64,000 bases of DNA, from the NCBI GenBank assembly GCA_022824025.1, contig JAJEBF010000056.1, positions 156,245 to 220,244 of the forward strand. The letters run 5' to 3'. Made by a program: the position numbers and the translations under genes. The notes below the pieces were generated by a model. That model saw only the letters and a program-made list of their open reading frames with translations, did not search any database and was not told the DNA's origin. The DNA comes from Caldilineaceae bacterium (GTDB lineage: Bacteria > Chloroflexota > Anaerolineae > Caldilineales > Caldilineaceae). This document shows positions 8,779 through 17,420 of this stretch, one piece after another; position 1 is the stretch's first letter, and each line of letters starts with the position of its first letter.

Positions 8779-9687
8779 ATGGCACAAACAGATGTGAGTG
8801 AGACGACAACCAACGAACCCGTGCCCCAGGATGTAGTAATGGCCGCGCAGGGGCGCCGTCTCAACCTGCGTAAACTGCTCGTTGTCATCGTCCTCTACCT
8901 CGCCGCCTTCTGGACCCTCGTCCCCATGTACTGGGTCGCCATCTCTTCCATCAAGTCGCTGCGCGACCTCGCCCACATCCCGCCCCGTTTCTTCCCAACC
9001 GATCCCCGGCTCGACGCCTGGGTGACCATCTTTGAACGCCGCATCCTCGAAAACGTCTACAACAGTCTCGTCGTTTCCACCCTGGCAACCATCATCTGCC
9101 TCATTATCGCAGTGCCCGCTGCCTACGCCGCCACCAGGATGCGCCTGCCCTTCAAGTTCGTCGCCATCGTCGTCGGCCTCATGGGCCTCGTCGCGCTCCT
9201 GCCCCCCATCGCCTCCGCCATCCCCCTATTCCTCCTCGGCAGCGATCTCGGAATTATCGACGAAAAATACACCCTGATCATCCTTTATACCGTTCTCAAC
9301 ACCGCCTTCGCCGTCTGGGTCCTGCGCGGCACCTTTATGGACGTCCCCATGGACGTGGAGGAAGCGGCCCTGATGGATGGGGACACACGCTTCGGCGCTG
9401 TGCGCCGCATCCTGCTGCCCCTGATCTTCCCCAGCCTCTTTTCGATCGCCATCCTGCTCTTTATCTTCAACTGGAACGAGTACATCATCGCGCTCTACTT
9501 CGTGAATTCCATGAAGACGATGACGCTGCCGATTGCGATCCAGGCACAGATCCCGCAGCACGAGCTCGATTGGGGCGTGGTCAGCGCCGCCGGCACGATC
9601 GCCGTTTTCCCGGTGCTGGTGGCCGCCTTTACATTACAGAGATTCCTGGTGCGCGGGCTGACCTTTGGCGTCGCCAGCGGCCAGTGA
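8779..9687 (+). CDS. Carbohydrate ABC transporter permease (MalG/UgpE type)
   Basis: Second permease of the second importer, 302 residues, six predicted spans, EAA loop EEAALMDGDTRFGAVRRILL, and the family-typical end LQRFLVRGLTFG. AGGAGTG upstream of the ATG at 8779 serves as ribosome-binding site. The ATPase gene starts only 16 bases after its stop, so the four genes 6331-10786 form one operon. Confidence 0.93.
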   Translation: MAQTDVSETTTNEPVPQDVVMAAQGRRLNLRKLLVVIVLYLAAFWTLVPMYWVAISSIKSLRDLAHIPPRFFPTDPRLDAWVTIFERRILENVYNSLVVSTLATIICLIIAVPAAYAATRMRLPFKFVAIVVGLMGLVALLPPIASAIPLFLLGSDLGIIDEKYTLIILYTVLNTAFAVWVLRGTFMDVPMDVEEAALMDGDTRFGAVRRILLPLIFPSLFSIAILLFIFNWNEYIIALYFVNSMKTMTLPIAIQAQIPQHELDWGVVSAAGTIAVFPVLVAAFTLQRFLVRGLTFGVASGQ

Positions 9688-9703
9688 GCAAGGAGAGTAC
9701 ACT

Positions 9704-10786
9704 TTGGCGGAAGTAAGAATAGAAGGCCTGACAAAGTACTTCGGCGATACCTGCGCCGTCAACCAGCTCAATCTCGTCGTCAGGGACGGCGACCTGGTCG
9801 TCCTGCTCGGCCCCTCCGGCTGCGGCAAGACCACCACCATGCGATGCGTAGCCGGCCTCGAACGCCCCACCTACGGTGACATCTACATCGGCGACACGCG
9901 CGTCAACGACCTTGAACCGCGCGAACGCGATGTCGCCCTCGTCTTCCAGAGTTACGCCCTCTACCCCCATTTCACCGCCTTCGACAACATCGCCTACCCC
10001 TTGCGCCTGCGCAAAACGCCCAAAGATGAGATGGAGCGCCGGGTGCGCGATGTCGCCGAAATGCTCGGCATAACGCATACCCTGGACCGGCCGCCCGGCC
10101 TCTGCTCAGGCGGCGAGCAGCAGCGCATCGCCCTCGGCAGAGCCATCGTGCGCGAACCCGTCGTCTTCCTCATGGACGAGCCGCTCTCCAACATCGACGC
10201 CCTCCTTCGCGTCTACATGCGCGCCGAGATCAAACGGCTGCAACACGAGCTGGGCACGACCATGATCTACGTGACCCATGATCAGGTCGAGGGCATGACA
10301 ATGGCCGATCAGATCGCGGTCATGAACGAAGGCGCCCTGCAGCAACTCGGCACCCCCAGCGAAATCTACGACCTGCCGTCCAACAACTTCGTCGCCCGCT
10401 TCGTCGGCTCGACACCGATGAACTTCATCCCCGGCGTACTCCAGAAGGAGAACGGCAAAACCGTCCACAAGAGCGATCAGTTCATCATTCCGGTCAGTGC
10501 CGAAATGGCCGGCCGCGCGGCCGAGCTCTGTCCCAGCGGCCAATGTACCCTGGGCGTCCGCCCCGAAGAGATTCGCTTCACCACGGATGACGAAGGCGAC
10601 AACCAGGCCAGGGTCTTCCTCCTGGAGCCACTCGGTTCGGAGACTATACTTGACATAGAGAAAGAAGGCCTCCTCCTCAAGGTCAAGGACGTGGCCTCAA
10701 CCCAAGTGCGAGAGGGCGATAACCTCAGTCTCTCCTTCAACCGCTTTCATCTCTTCGATGACAATACCGGGGCAGCCATCCGCTGA
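9704..10786 (+). CDS. ABC transporter ATP-binding protein (MalK/UgpC type)
   Basis: ATPase subunit that powers the sugar importer, 360 residues. Walker A GPSGCGKTT at 36-44, Q-loop Gln82, signature CSGGEQQR at 134-141 (Cys in place of the usual Leu), Walker B VVFLMDE at 153-159, D-loop ending Asp165 and switch His192. The C-terminal 110 residues are a TOBE/OB-type regulatory region with LGVRPEEI. A TTG start at 9704 is chosen because AGGAG lies 8 bases upstream and it gives the family-typical beginning AEVRIEGLTKYFG. It is the only sugar-type ATPase gene in the window; since the operon at 1485-4806 lacks one, it may serve both (inference). Confidence 0.94.
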   Translation: MAEVRIEGLTKYFGDTCAVNQLNLVVRDGDLVVLLGPSGCGKTTTMRCVAGLERPTYGDIYIGDTRVNDLEPRERDVALVFQSYALYPHFTAFDNIAYPLRLRKTPKDEMERRVRDVAEMLGITHTLDRPPGLCSGGEQQRIALGRAIVREPVVFLMDEPLSNIDALLRVYMRAEIKRLQHELGTTMIYVTHDQVEGMTMADQIAVMNEGALQQLGTPSEIYDLPSNNFVARFVGSTPMNFIPGVLQKENGKTVHKSDQFIIPVSAEMAGRAAELCPSGQCTLGVRPEEIRFTTDDEGDNQARVFLLEPLGSETILDIEKEGLLLKVKDVASTQVREGDNLSLSFNRFHLFDDNTGAAIR

Positions 10787-10796
10787 ATCGCAGGAT

Positions 10797-10820
10797 CATC
10801 GCCGGCGCGCGCCGGCGATG
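10797..10820 (+). terminator. 24-bp perfect palindrome downstream of ATPase gene
   Basis: The segment beginning CATCGCCGGCG is a perfect 24-base palindrome that would fold into a ten-pair, almost all-GC stem with a four-base loop, 11 bases after the stop of the ATPase gene. It lacks a T run. It may end or attenuate the transcript, or be a protein-binding dyad. Confidence 0.5.
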
Positions 10821-10899
10821 CAGTGTACGCCTCCCTCTGCTCCACCCAATCCATACGATGGCGCGCAAGCGCCCGCGAATACATGCCAAGTGAGGAACT

Positions 10900-11820
10900 A
10901 TGTTGAATGTGAAGATAGGCAGCGCCCCGATTAGTTGGGATGTCCTCTCCTTTGATGGAAGCAAGACCAGCGGCCTCAGCTTTCCCCAGATGCTGGACGG
11001 CATCGCAGCCGCCGGCTATGCCGGTACGGAAATCAGCGCCGGCGGCTTTTTCCCCGCCGAAGCAGACGATCTGCGCGCCGAACTGGAAAAGAGAAATCTG
11101 CAGGCGGCCTCCTCCTATGTCGCCCTACCGCTGGAGGAAGAAGGAGCCCTCGACTCGATGCTCCAGCAGGTTCAAACTGTCGGCTCGCTCCTCGCCAGCT
11201 TCGGCGTCTCAGAAATTATCATCGCCTGCAACACCGTGCCCGAGCGCCTTGAAGTCGCCGGCTTTGTTGCCGCCGATGGCAGCCAAGGCTGGACCGACGC
11301 GCAATGGACACGCGCCGCCAACGCGCTGGAGACCGTCGCCGTCCACTGCCAGGAACGCTTCAACCTGAAGACCGTCTTCCACCATCACACCGGCACCTAT
11401 GTCGAGACACCCGCCGAGATCGAACGCATCATGGAGATGACCGACCCTGAACTGGTCGGACTGTGCTTTGATACCGGTCACTACCACTTCGGCGGTGGCG
11501 ATGTCGTCTCCGCAACGAAGCAATACGCCGATCGCATCGGGTATCTCCACATCAAAGACGTCTGGCCGGAAAAACTCGAAAAAGTAAGACAGGAAAGGAT
11601 TCACATGCGTCAGGCCTGGGCCATGGACATCTTCGCTGAGTTGGGTCGAGGCGCTATCGACTTTCCCGCCTTCTTCGACCTGCTGCGCACGCAAGGCTAT
11701 CAGGGTTGGATGATCGTCGAGCAGGACTCAGTCGGGCGCTCACAACGCGACCCCAGCTGGTCACCTGTCGAAAGCGCCAGGATGAGCCGCGACTATCTCC
11801 GAGACGTTCTCCAGGTCTGA
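10900..11820 (+). CDS. Xylose isomerase-like TIM-barrel protein (IolE-like)
   Basis: Complete paralogue (306 residues) of the protein at the left edge. The start MLNVKIGSAPISWDVLSFDG resembles the opening of IolE-type inosose dehydratases, where the first strand carries a similar IAPI-W element; this supports a sugar or inositol dehydratase/epimerase role but does not prove it. Candidate metal ligands lie in FHHHTGTYVE, LCFDTGHYHF, YLHIKDVW and IVEQD. GAGG lies just upstream of the ATG. It stands 113 bases after the ATPase gene and 79 bases before the CE15-type esterase gene, so it may be expressed with either. Confidence 0.87.
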   Translation: MLNVKIGSAPISWDVLSFDGSKTSGLSFPQMLDGIAAAGYAGTEISAGGFFPAEADDLRAELEKRNLQAASSYVALPLEEEGALDSMLQQVQTVGSLLASFGVSEIIIACNTVPERLEVAGFVAADGSQGWTDAQWTRAANALETVAVHCQERFNLKTVFHHHTGTYVETPAEIERIMEMTDPELVGLCFDTGHYHFGGGDVVSATKQYADRIGYLHIKDVWPEKLEKVRQERIHMRQAWAMDIFAELGRGAIDFPAFFDLLRTQGYQGWMIVEQDSVGRSQRDPSWSPVESARMSRDYLRDVLQV

Positions 11821-11899
11821 GTCTTGCGCAAACCGTCTCGACATCTCTTGCCGCTTCAACGGCCCGAACCCAACCAGCACGACAGGCAAGGAAAAACCA

Positions 11900-13375
11900 A
11901 TGGCCAAGGTATCTGAACAACTGGACCTTCTGCTGGAAGAGATGACAACCTGGGACAAACCTGAATACATCATCTCCAACCTGACTCACCTGGTAGACAT
12001 CCATCCCGAACTGCTGACACACTCCTTCACCTACGAGGTGCTCGGCCGCGCCTACGGGCTGCAGGACAACAAACCGCTCGCAGCCGAGATCTTCGAAATG
12101 GCGCTCAAGCTGGACCCGACCCGCCAGCAGGCCAGCGACTGGTACAACCAGGTGCGCCAGTGCGAGGATGTCAACTACGACGAGGCAAAGGTACCCGCCT
12201 ATGAGCTGCCCGACCCGCTGCGCATGGCCGACGGTCGCGCAGTCACCGACGCCGCCATGTGGAGGGAAGAGCGCCGCCCCGAACTCCTGCGCCTGTTCGA
12301 AGAGCACGTCTACGGCGTAGCGCCCGGCCGTCCCGAAAACATGACCTTCGATGTCACCTCTGTCGATGAAGACGCCCTCGACGGCCAGGCAACGCGTAAA
12401 GAAATCTCTGTCTACTTCACCGGCCGCCGCGACGATCCCAGGATGGACATTCTCGTCTACCTCCCCAACGACAAACCAAAGCCCGTGCCTTCCTTCCTCG
12501 TTCCCAACTTCCAGGGCAATCAGTCAGTGCATAGCGATCCCGGCATCACAATCTCCCAACAGTGGATGCGCAACCGCTTCGACCGCGGCATCCGCAACCA
12601 CCGCGCCACCGAGGCCAGCCGAGGAAACGCTCTCTCCCGCTGGCCCGTCGAGCGTATCCTCGAGCGCGGTTACGCCATCGCCACCATCTACTACGGCGAC
12701 CTCGACCCCGACTATGACGACGGCTACCAGAACGGCGTCCATCCCCTCTACTATAAGGCCGGGCAGACGAAACCCGCCGCCAACGAGTGGGGCGCCATCG
12801 GCGCCTGGGCGTGGGGCCTGCGCCGCGCGCTCGACTACCTGGAGACCGACGACGACGTCGACCACACACGCGTCGCGGTGATGGGCCAGTCCCGCCTCGG
12901 AAAGACCGCGCTCTGGGCCGGCGCGCAGGATGAACGCTTCGCCCTCGTCATCCCCAACAACTCAGGCTGCGGCGGCGCCGCGCTCTTCCGCCGCCGCTTC
13001 GGCGAAACCGCCCGCCATGCCAACGTCACCTATCCCCACTGGTTCTGCGAAAACTTCACACGCTACAACGACAAGGAAGACGAGCTGCCCGTCGACCAGC
13101 ACATGCTGATCGCCCTCGTCGCCCCCCGACCCGTCTACGTCGTCAGCGCCGACGAAGACCTCTGGGCCGACCCCCACGGCGAGTTCCTCGGCGCCAAAAA
13201 CGCCGACTCCGTCTACCGCCTCCTCGGCGCCGATGGCATCGCCGTCCACGAGCTGCCCCCTGTCAACCGGCCCGTCAGGAGTACCATCGGCTACCACATC
13301 CGCACCGGCAAACACGACGTCACCCTCTACGACTGGGAACGCTACATGGACTTCGCCGACATCCACGTGCGCTAA
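11900..13375 (+). CDS. CE15 glucuronoyl esterase-like hydrolase with N-terminal helical domain
   Basis: Predicted alpha/beta hydrolase of the glucuronoyl methylesterase (CE15) type, 491 residues. The nucleophile motif GQSRLGKTALW puts the catalytic Ser at residue 331, and the C-terminal KHDVTLYDWERYMDFADIH holds the likely catalytic His at about 472; both are hallmarks of bacterial CE15 enzymes, which cut ester links between glucuronoxylan and lignin alcohols. Residues 1-95 are not part of that fold: they read as helical, TPR-like sequence (YEVLGRAYGLQDNKPLAAEI, MALKLDP). No signal peptide is seen, which is odd for an enzyme on plant polymer; a small imported uronate ester is a possible substrate. 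Start ATG gives a natural N-terminus. Confidence 0.82.
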   Translation: MAKVSEQLDLLLEEMTTWDKPEYIISNLTHLVDIHPELLTHSFTYEVLGRAYGLQDNKPLAAEIFEMALKLDPTRQQASDWYNQVRQCEDVNYDEAKVPAYELPDPLRMADGRAVTDAAMWREERRPELLRLFEEHVYGVAPGRPENMTFDVTSVDEDALDGQATRKEISVYFTGRRDDPRMDILVYLPNDKPKPVPSFLVPNFQGNQSVHSDPGITISQQWMRNRFDRGIRNHRATEASRGNALSRWPVERILERGYAIATIYYGDLDPDYDDGYQNGVHPLYYKAGQTKPAANEWGAIGAWAWGLRRALDYLETDDDVDHTRVAVMGQSRLGKTALWAGAQDERFALVIPNNSGCGGAALFRRRFGETARHANVTYPHWFCENFTRYNDKEDELPVDQHMLIALVAPRPVYVVSADEDLWADPHGEFLGAKNADSVYRLLGADGIAVHELPPVNRPVRSTIGYHIRTGKHDVTLYDWERYMDFADIHVR

Positions 13376-13657
13376 AGCGGCAAAGGGGGCCGACGCACAA
13401 TCATCCCGCCCCACCCTTCCCCCACCCCCCCTGTAGGGACGCCCCTAGTGGGCGCCCAAGCCCCCACGCTCCCCGCCAATCCCCTCGCGCCGGCGCCCCC
13501 TTGGCGGCCCAATCCAATCTACGCCTCCCATTTCCGACGCGTTCGTCCGCCCGCCTGCAGTTCGGGTATAATCAGCTATCAGTCCTGCCCCTCCCGGCGC
13601 AAGCCGGCAAGACCGCAGCGCACAGAAAACCAGGGCAGCGCAAAGCGAGCCATCACA
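13376..13657 (+). repeat. Intergenic region with REP-like element and possible -10 box
   Basis: A shorter copy of the dispersed GGGCGCCC element lies at about 13427-13458 (CCTGTAGGGACGCCCC then GGGCGCCC). A perfect TATAAT at 13567-13572 upstream of the dehydrogenase gene has no convincing -35 partner at the right distance; it is recorded as a weak promoter candidate. Otherwise nothing is seen. Confidence 0.4.
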
Positions 13658-14698
13658 ATGAAAGCAGTTGCCAAATTCGGTTACGGCGATAAGGAAGTCG
13701 AAGTAAGGGACGTCCCTGAACCCCAGATGGGGCCCGGCCAGGTCATGGTCGAAGTCAAGGCCACCGGCGTATGCGGCTCCGATGTACACATGTGGCGCAA
13801 CATGCAGTCGTGGGAGATCACGCTGCCGCTCGTACTCGGCCACGAGTTCGCCGGCGTCATCGTCGATGCCGGCGACGACGTATCCGGCTGGGAGATCGGC
13901 GACAGGGTGGCCGTCGAAACCGCCGCCGAGGTGTGCGACGCCTGCGTCTACTGCCTTAGCGGCAACTACAACCTCTGCCCCAACCGCCTCGGCTACGGCG
14001 CCCTCGCCGACGGCTCCATGACCCGCTACGTCGCCGCCCGTCCCCAGATCCTCCATCGCGTACCGGACAACGTGCCCGACGAGCACGCCGCGCTCACCGA
14101 ACCGATCTGCGTCGCCTACAACGCCCTCGTCGAAAAGACCGCTATGAAACCCGGCGACCTCGTCGTGATCCAGGGCCCGGGTCCCATCGGCATCATGGCT
14201 CTCCAGATCGCCCGCATCCGCGGCGCCGGCGCCCTCGTCGTCCTCGGCACCGACGCCGACGCCAAGCGCATGGAAGTGGCCGCCGAGCTCGGCGCCGATT
14301 ACACGCTCAACATCCAGCGCGAGGATCCAATGGCGCTGATCGAATCGCTGGGCGACGGCTTCGGCGCCGACCTGGTCATCGACGCCACCGGCGTCAGCAA
14401 GGCGCTGCAACAGTCAATGGAGCTGGTACGGCCAAACGGACGCATCACCAAAATCGGCTGGGGCCCGCAGCCGCTCGATTTCAGCCTCGACCCGCTCGTG
14501 GCCAAAGCCGTAACACTACAGGGCACCTTCAGCCACCTCTACCCCACCTGGGAGCGTGTGCTCACCCTGCTCTCCACAGGGCAGGTGAATCTGGGTCCTG
14601 TCATCGGCGGCATCTACCCCCTTGAAGACTGGGAAGAGGCCTTCGAAAGCATGGAGCACGGCGACAACGTGAAATCGGTCCTCCGCCTGGACGCCTGA
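13658..14698 (+). CDS. Zinc-dependent medium-chain dehydrogenase (sorbitol/threonine dehydrogenase type)
   Basis: MDR-family NAD(P)-dependent polyol or sugar dehydrogenase, 346 residues. Catalytic zinc ligands are visible in GVCGSDVH (Cys) and GHEFAG (His-Glu); the structural zinc site is intact as CDACVYCLSGNYNLC (C-x2-C-x2-C-x7-C) near residues 92-106. The Rossmann loop is GPGPIGIMALQIA, followed by VVLGTDADAKR, where the Asp suggests NAD preference. The ATG at 13658 gives the usual MKAV beginning; sequence upstream in frame is low-complexity and not part of the protein. Probably oxidises a polyol or sugar released by the neighbouring transport and TIM-barrel genes. Confidence 0.92.
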   Translation: MKAVAKFGYGDKEVEVRDVPEPQMGPGQVMVEVKATGVCGSDVHMWRNMQSWEITLPLVLGHEFAGVIVDAGDDVSGWEIGDRVAVETAAEVCDACVYCLSGNYNLCPNRLGYGALADGSMTRYVAARPQILHRVPDNVPDEHAALTEPICVAYNALVEKTAMKPGDLVVIQGPGPIGIMALQIARIRGAGALVVLGTDADAKRMEVAAELGADYTLNIQREDPMALIESLGDGFGADLVIDATGVSKALQQSMELVRPNGRITKIGWGPQPLDFSLDPLVAKAVTLQGTFSHLYPTWERVLTLLSTGQVNLGPVIGGIYPLEDWEEAFESMEHGDNVKSVLRLDA

Positions 14699-14724
14699 TT
14701 AGAGACCGTTTGAATCTGTCCGGG

Positions 14725-15357
14725 ATGGAAACGAAACAGAGAATGGCCTACCCGACGACGAACAGCCAGGACGCACCCGAACTGACTTGGGAGATTGCCC
14801 AACTTTTCCCCGCCCAGGGCTACTGGAGTGAGGAGGAGTACTTTTCGTTGAGCACCAATCGCCTCATAGAATTCTCGCACGGCCGGTTAGAGATCCTGCC
14901 AACACCAACCCAGTCCCATCAGCTTCTTCTGGCCGCCCTCTTTGACCACTTGTACAGCTATGTCAGTGACAGGGATTCGGGCATGGTTCTCTTTGCACCC
15001 ATGCGGGTCCAACTCTGGCCAGGTAAATTCAGGCAGCCGGATATCGTCTTTATGGCCGCCGAACATACTGAACGTTTGGGCGAACAATTCTGGCGCGGCG
15101 CCGATCTCGTCATGGAAGTCGTCAATCCTGATGACCCAAGAAGGGACACAGTCACGAAACGCCGCGAGTACGCACAGGCCGGGATCCCCGAATACTGGAT
15201 CGTCGATCCGACCAATGCATCGATCACCGTCCTCACGTTATGCGGACAGGAGTACGCGCTTCATGGTGAGTACCTCGCAGGCGTGGAGGCATTATCTGTA
15301 CTTCTGAACGGCTTCAAAGTCGACGTAGGTAACGTGTTCTCTGAAGCAAGTAGGTAG
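14725..15357 (+). CDS. Uma2 family (DUF820) restriction endonuclease-fold protein
   Basis: Predicted PD-(D/E)xK nuclease-fold protein of the Uma2 family, 210 residues, of unknown biological role. Family landmarks in order: EFSHGRLEILP, HxxL region, RQPDIVFM (Asp of the motif), LVMEVVNPDDPRRDTVTKR (Glu then Lys) and YAQAGIPEYWIVDP. These genes occur in many copies in cyanobacteria and Chloroflexota; two more lie at 27469 and 28627, but this one is divergent and lacks their coiled-coil tail. ATG 14725 or 14743 could be the start; an upstream TTG at 14710 is less likely. Confidence 0.85.
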   Translation: METKQRMAYPTTNSQDAPELTWEIAQLFPAQGYWSEEEYFSLSTNRLIEFSHGRLEILPTPTQSHQLLLAALFDHLYSYVSDRDSGMVLFAPMRVQLWPGKFRQPDIVFMAAEHTERLGEQFWRGADLVMEVVNPDDPRRDTVTKRREYAQAGIPEYWIVDPTNASITVLTLCGQEYALHGEYLAGVEALSVLLNGFKVDVGNVFSEASR

Positions 15358-15410
15358 AGCCCGACAGAGCATCCGGAATCGCCCACATCCATCTCCCGCG
15401 GAGCGTAAAG

Positions 15411-16085
15411 TTGCCCAAAAAAGATCCAATCATCCAGGTCTCACTCGACGTAACCTCCATCGAAGAGGCCCTCGACATGGCCGGTGCCGCCGTGCGCGCC
15501 GGCGTAGACTGGCTCGAAGCCGGAACGCCCCTGATCCTCGCCGAAGGCCTTCACAGCGTCCGCGCCATGCGCGAGGCCTTCCCCGATCATCCCATCGTGG
15601 CCGACCTCAAAACGATGGACGGCGCCGGCCTCGAAGCCGAGATGATGTTCAACGCCGGCGCCGACTACGTCGTCGTCATGGGTGTCGCCCACGACGCCAG
15701 TATCATCGAACAGGTCAAGATGGCGCAGCGCTGCGGCGGCAAAGTCATGTGTGACGTCATGCTCTGCCCCGACAAACCCGGCCGCGCCAAACAGGCCCAG
15801 GACATGGGCGTCGATGTCATCATCGTCCACACCGGCTTCGATGAACGCAACATGATCCCCGGCCTCAGCCCCCTCGATGACCTGCCGTCCATCCTCGCCG
15901 CCGTCGACATCCCTGTACAGGCCGTCGGCGGGCTGACCGTCGAACAGGCCATCGAAACGCTCGAACTGGGCGCCGAGATCGTCGTCTTCGGCGCGCCCCT
16001 CGTGATCGCATCCGACGCCTTCACCGCCGCCACCGACGACTTTGAAGGCCTGCTGCGAGAGATAGTGACCAAGGTCAAAGGATAA
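15411..16085 (+). CDS. HUMPS/KGPDC-type orotidine decarboxylase-superfamily protein
   Basis: TIM-barrel protein of the orotidine 5'-monophosphate decarboxylase suprafamily, 224 residues, closest in pattern to 3-hexulose-6-phosphate synthase and 3-keto-L-gulonate-6-phosphate decarboxylase. The diagnostic Asp-x-Lys-x-x-Asp is present as ADLKTMDG near residues 64-71, and the strand MFNAGADYVVVMG follows. Members either decarboxylate a keto-sugar-acid phosphate or condense formaldehyde with a pentulose phosphate. The start is a TTG with GGAG upstream. The nearby PdxA and acid-sugar kinase genes favour a sugar-acid role (inference). Confidence 0.82.
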   Translation: MPKKDPIIQVSLDVTSIEEALDMAGAAVRAGVDWLEAGTPLILAEGLHSVRAMREAFPDHPIVADLKTMDGAGLEAEMMFNAGADYVVVMGVAHDASIIEQVKMAQRCGGKVMCDVMLCPDKPGRAKQAQDMGVDVIIVHTGFDERNMIPGLSPLDDLPSILAAVDIPVQAVGGLTVEQAIETLELGAEIVVFGAPLVIASDAFTAATDDFEGLLREIVTKVKG

Positions 16086-16145
16086 ACCGCGTTTGCCGCG
16101 GTCCGGACCCCAATCGCGTCACCGAATCCTGGATCTACCGAGATC

Positions 16146-17165
16146 ATGAAAGACAGAGCGCCGCGTAACCGTACCATCACACTGGATGACGACGAGCGAA
16201 GCCTCTATGGCGGTCGTCTGCTTTCTTTGGATGGGCCCGTCAATCTTGACGCAATTATAGACCGAACGATCCATCAAGACGCGCTGGAAATCCTGGGTTT
16301 TCTGCCAAGTCAGTTCGCAGACCTTATCTTCGTCGATCCGCCCTATAATCTCTCCAAACAGTTCAATGGCACTACCTTTGCCGCCCGTTCATTGGAGGAG
16401 TACGAGGAATGGTTGGCCGGTTGGCTGCCCCAGCTGGCGCGCCTGCTGAAACCAAACGGCTCACTCTATCTGTGCGGAGACTGGCGTTCCTCAGCCGCCA
16501 TACACAAGATCGTGCGAGACCATTTTATTGTCCGTAATCGAATCACGTGGGAGCGGGAAAAGGGGCGGGGCGCGAAAGCCAACTGGAAAAACGTCGCCGA
16601 AGATATCTGGTTCTGTACCCTTTCCGATGACTATGTGTTCAACGTCGATGCGGTCAAACTGACCCGTCGCGTGCGCGCTCCGTATACTGACGAAAATGGA
16701 AGGCCCAAGGACTGGCAAGAACTGTCAGGAAGCGAAGGCGGCCGCTACCGTCGTACCCACCCATCGAACCTGTGGACCGACCTGACCGTCCCCTTCTGGT
16801 CAATGCCGGAAAACACCGACCACCCGACCCAGAAGCCGGAAAAGTTGCTGGCCAAGGTCATCCTCGCAAGCACAGAACCGGATGCAGTGGTTTTCGATCC
16901 GTTCCTCGGTTCCGGCACGACGTCAGTCGTTGCCAAAAAGTTGGGACGCCGCTATGTAGGCATTGAAATCGAGCAAGAGTACTGCTGTCTGGCCGAAGAG
17001 CGTCTGTCTCTGGCCGCTCAAGACACGAATATACAGGGCTATTCCGATGGCGTGTTTTGGGAACGTAACGCCTTGGCAGAACAAGGCAGTAATACCGGAA
17101 AACAGCAAGTTGCGACGTCCTCTTCACGCCAGCCTCAACTTTTCGGGCAGCGCGCCGAGTCATGA
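16146..17165 (+). CDS. Site-specific DNA methyltransferase (adenine N6 or cytosine N4), beta-class order
   Basis: S-adenosylmethionine-dependent amino-methyltransferase, 339 residues. Catalytic motif DPPY at 64-67 precedes the AdoMet motif DPFLGSGTTS at 251-260, which is the order of the beta class (as in HinfI- and CcrM-type enzymes). HPTQKPEKLLAKVI just before the AdoMet motif is typical. The central segment with NRITWEREKGRG is the likely target-recognition region. The stop overlaps the ATG of a 64-codon ORF (17162) by four bases, so translation is coupled. No full-length restriction endonuclease is seen, so it may be solitary. Recognition sequence unknown. Confidence 0.92.
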   Translation: MKDRAPRNRTITLDDDERSLYGGRLLSLDGPVNLDAIIDRTIHQDALEILGFLPSQFADLIFVDPPYNLSKQFNGTTFAARSLEEYEEWLAGWLPQLARLLKPNGSLYLCGDWRSSAAIHKIVRDHFIVRNRITWEREKGRGAKANWKNVAEDIWFCTLSDDYVFNVDAVKLTRRVRAPYTDENGRPKDWQELSGSEGGRYRRTHPSNLWTDLTVPFWSMPENTDHPTQKPEKLLAKVILASTEPDAVVFDPFLGSGTTSVVAKKLGRRYVGIEIEQEYCCLAEERLSLAAQDTNIQGYSDGVFWERNALAEQGSNTGKQQVATSSSRQPQLFGQRAES

Positions 17166-17356
17166 CCAGCAGGATATTCTCAACTCAGGCATCGAGTACG
17201 ATTGAGCGGGAAACGCTTGACCTCCTTAACACGGAAACGGACTTCCTCTCTCCCAGCACACTTGGAAGCACTCGCGCGGCCGGCGACGCGATTCAGAATC
17301 GCCTGCGTCGATTCGAGGCGATCAAGGCATACTGGTTGGACAAATTAGAAGACTAA
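17162..17356 (+). CDS. Small ORF coupled to DNA methyltransferase, possible endonuclease N-terminal remnant
   Basis: 64-residue ORF that starts within the ATGA overlap with the methyltransferase gene. It contains FLSPSTLGSTRAAGDAIQNR, which reminds me of the N-terminal segment of some type II restriction endonucleases encoded next to beta-class methyltransferases; that link is from memory and unproven. If right, the rest of the endonuclease is missing, because only 64 bases separate its stop from the next gene. Alternatively it is a complete small helical partner protein (the end RRFEAIKAYWLDKLED looks helical). Confidence 0.45.
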   Translation: MTSRIFSTQASSTIERETLDLLNTETDFLSPSTLGSTRAAGDAIQNRLRRFEAIKAYWLDKLED

Positions 17357-17420
17357 CGAGAAAATGCAGAATATCTCGATTTGCCCCACCAGCACTACTA
17401 CATTGAAGGAGACATAAACA

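Noticed and set aside
16086..16102. Terminator after the HUMPS-type gene
   Set aside because: ACCGCG-tttgc-CGCGGT gives only six pairs and no T run; too weak to call.
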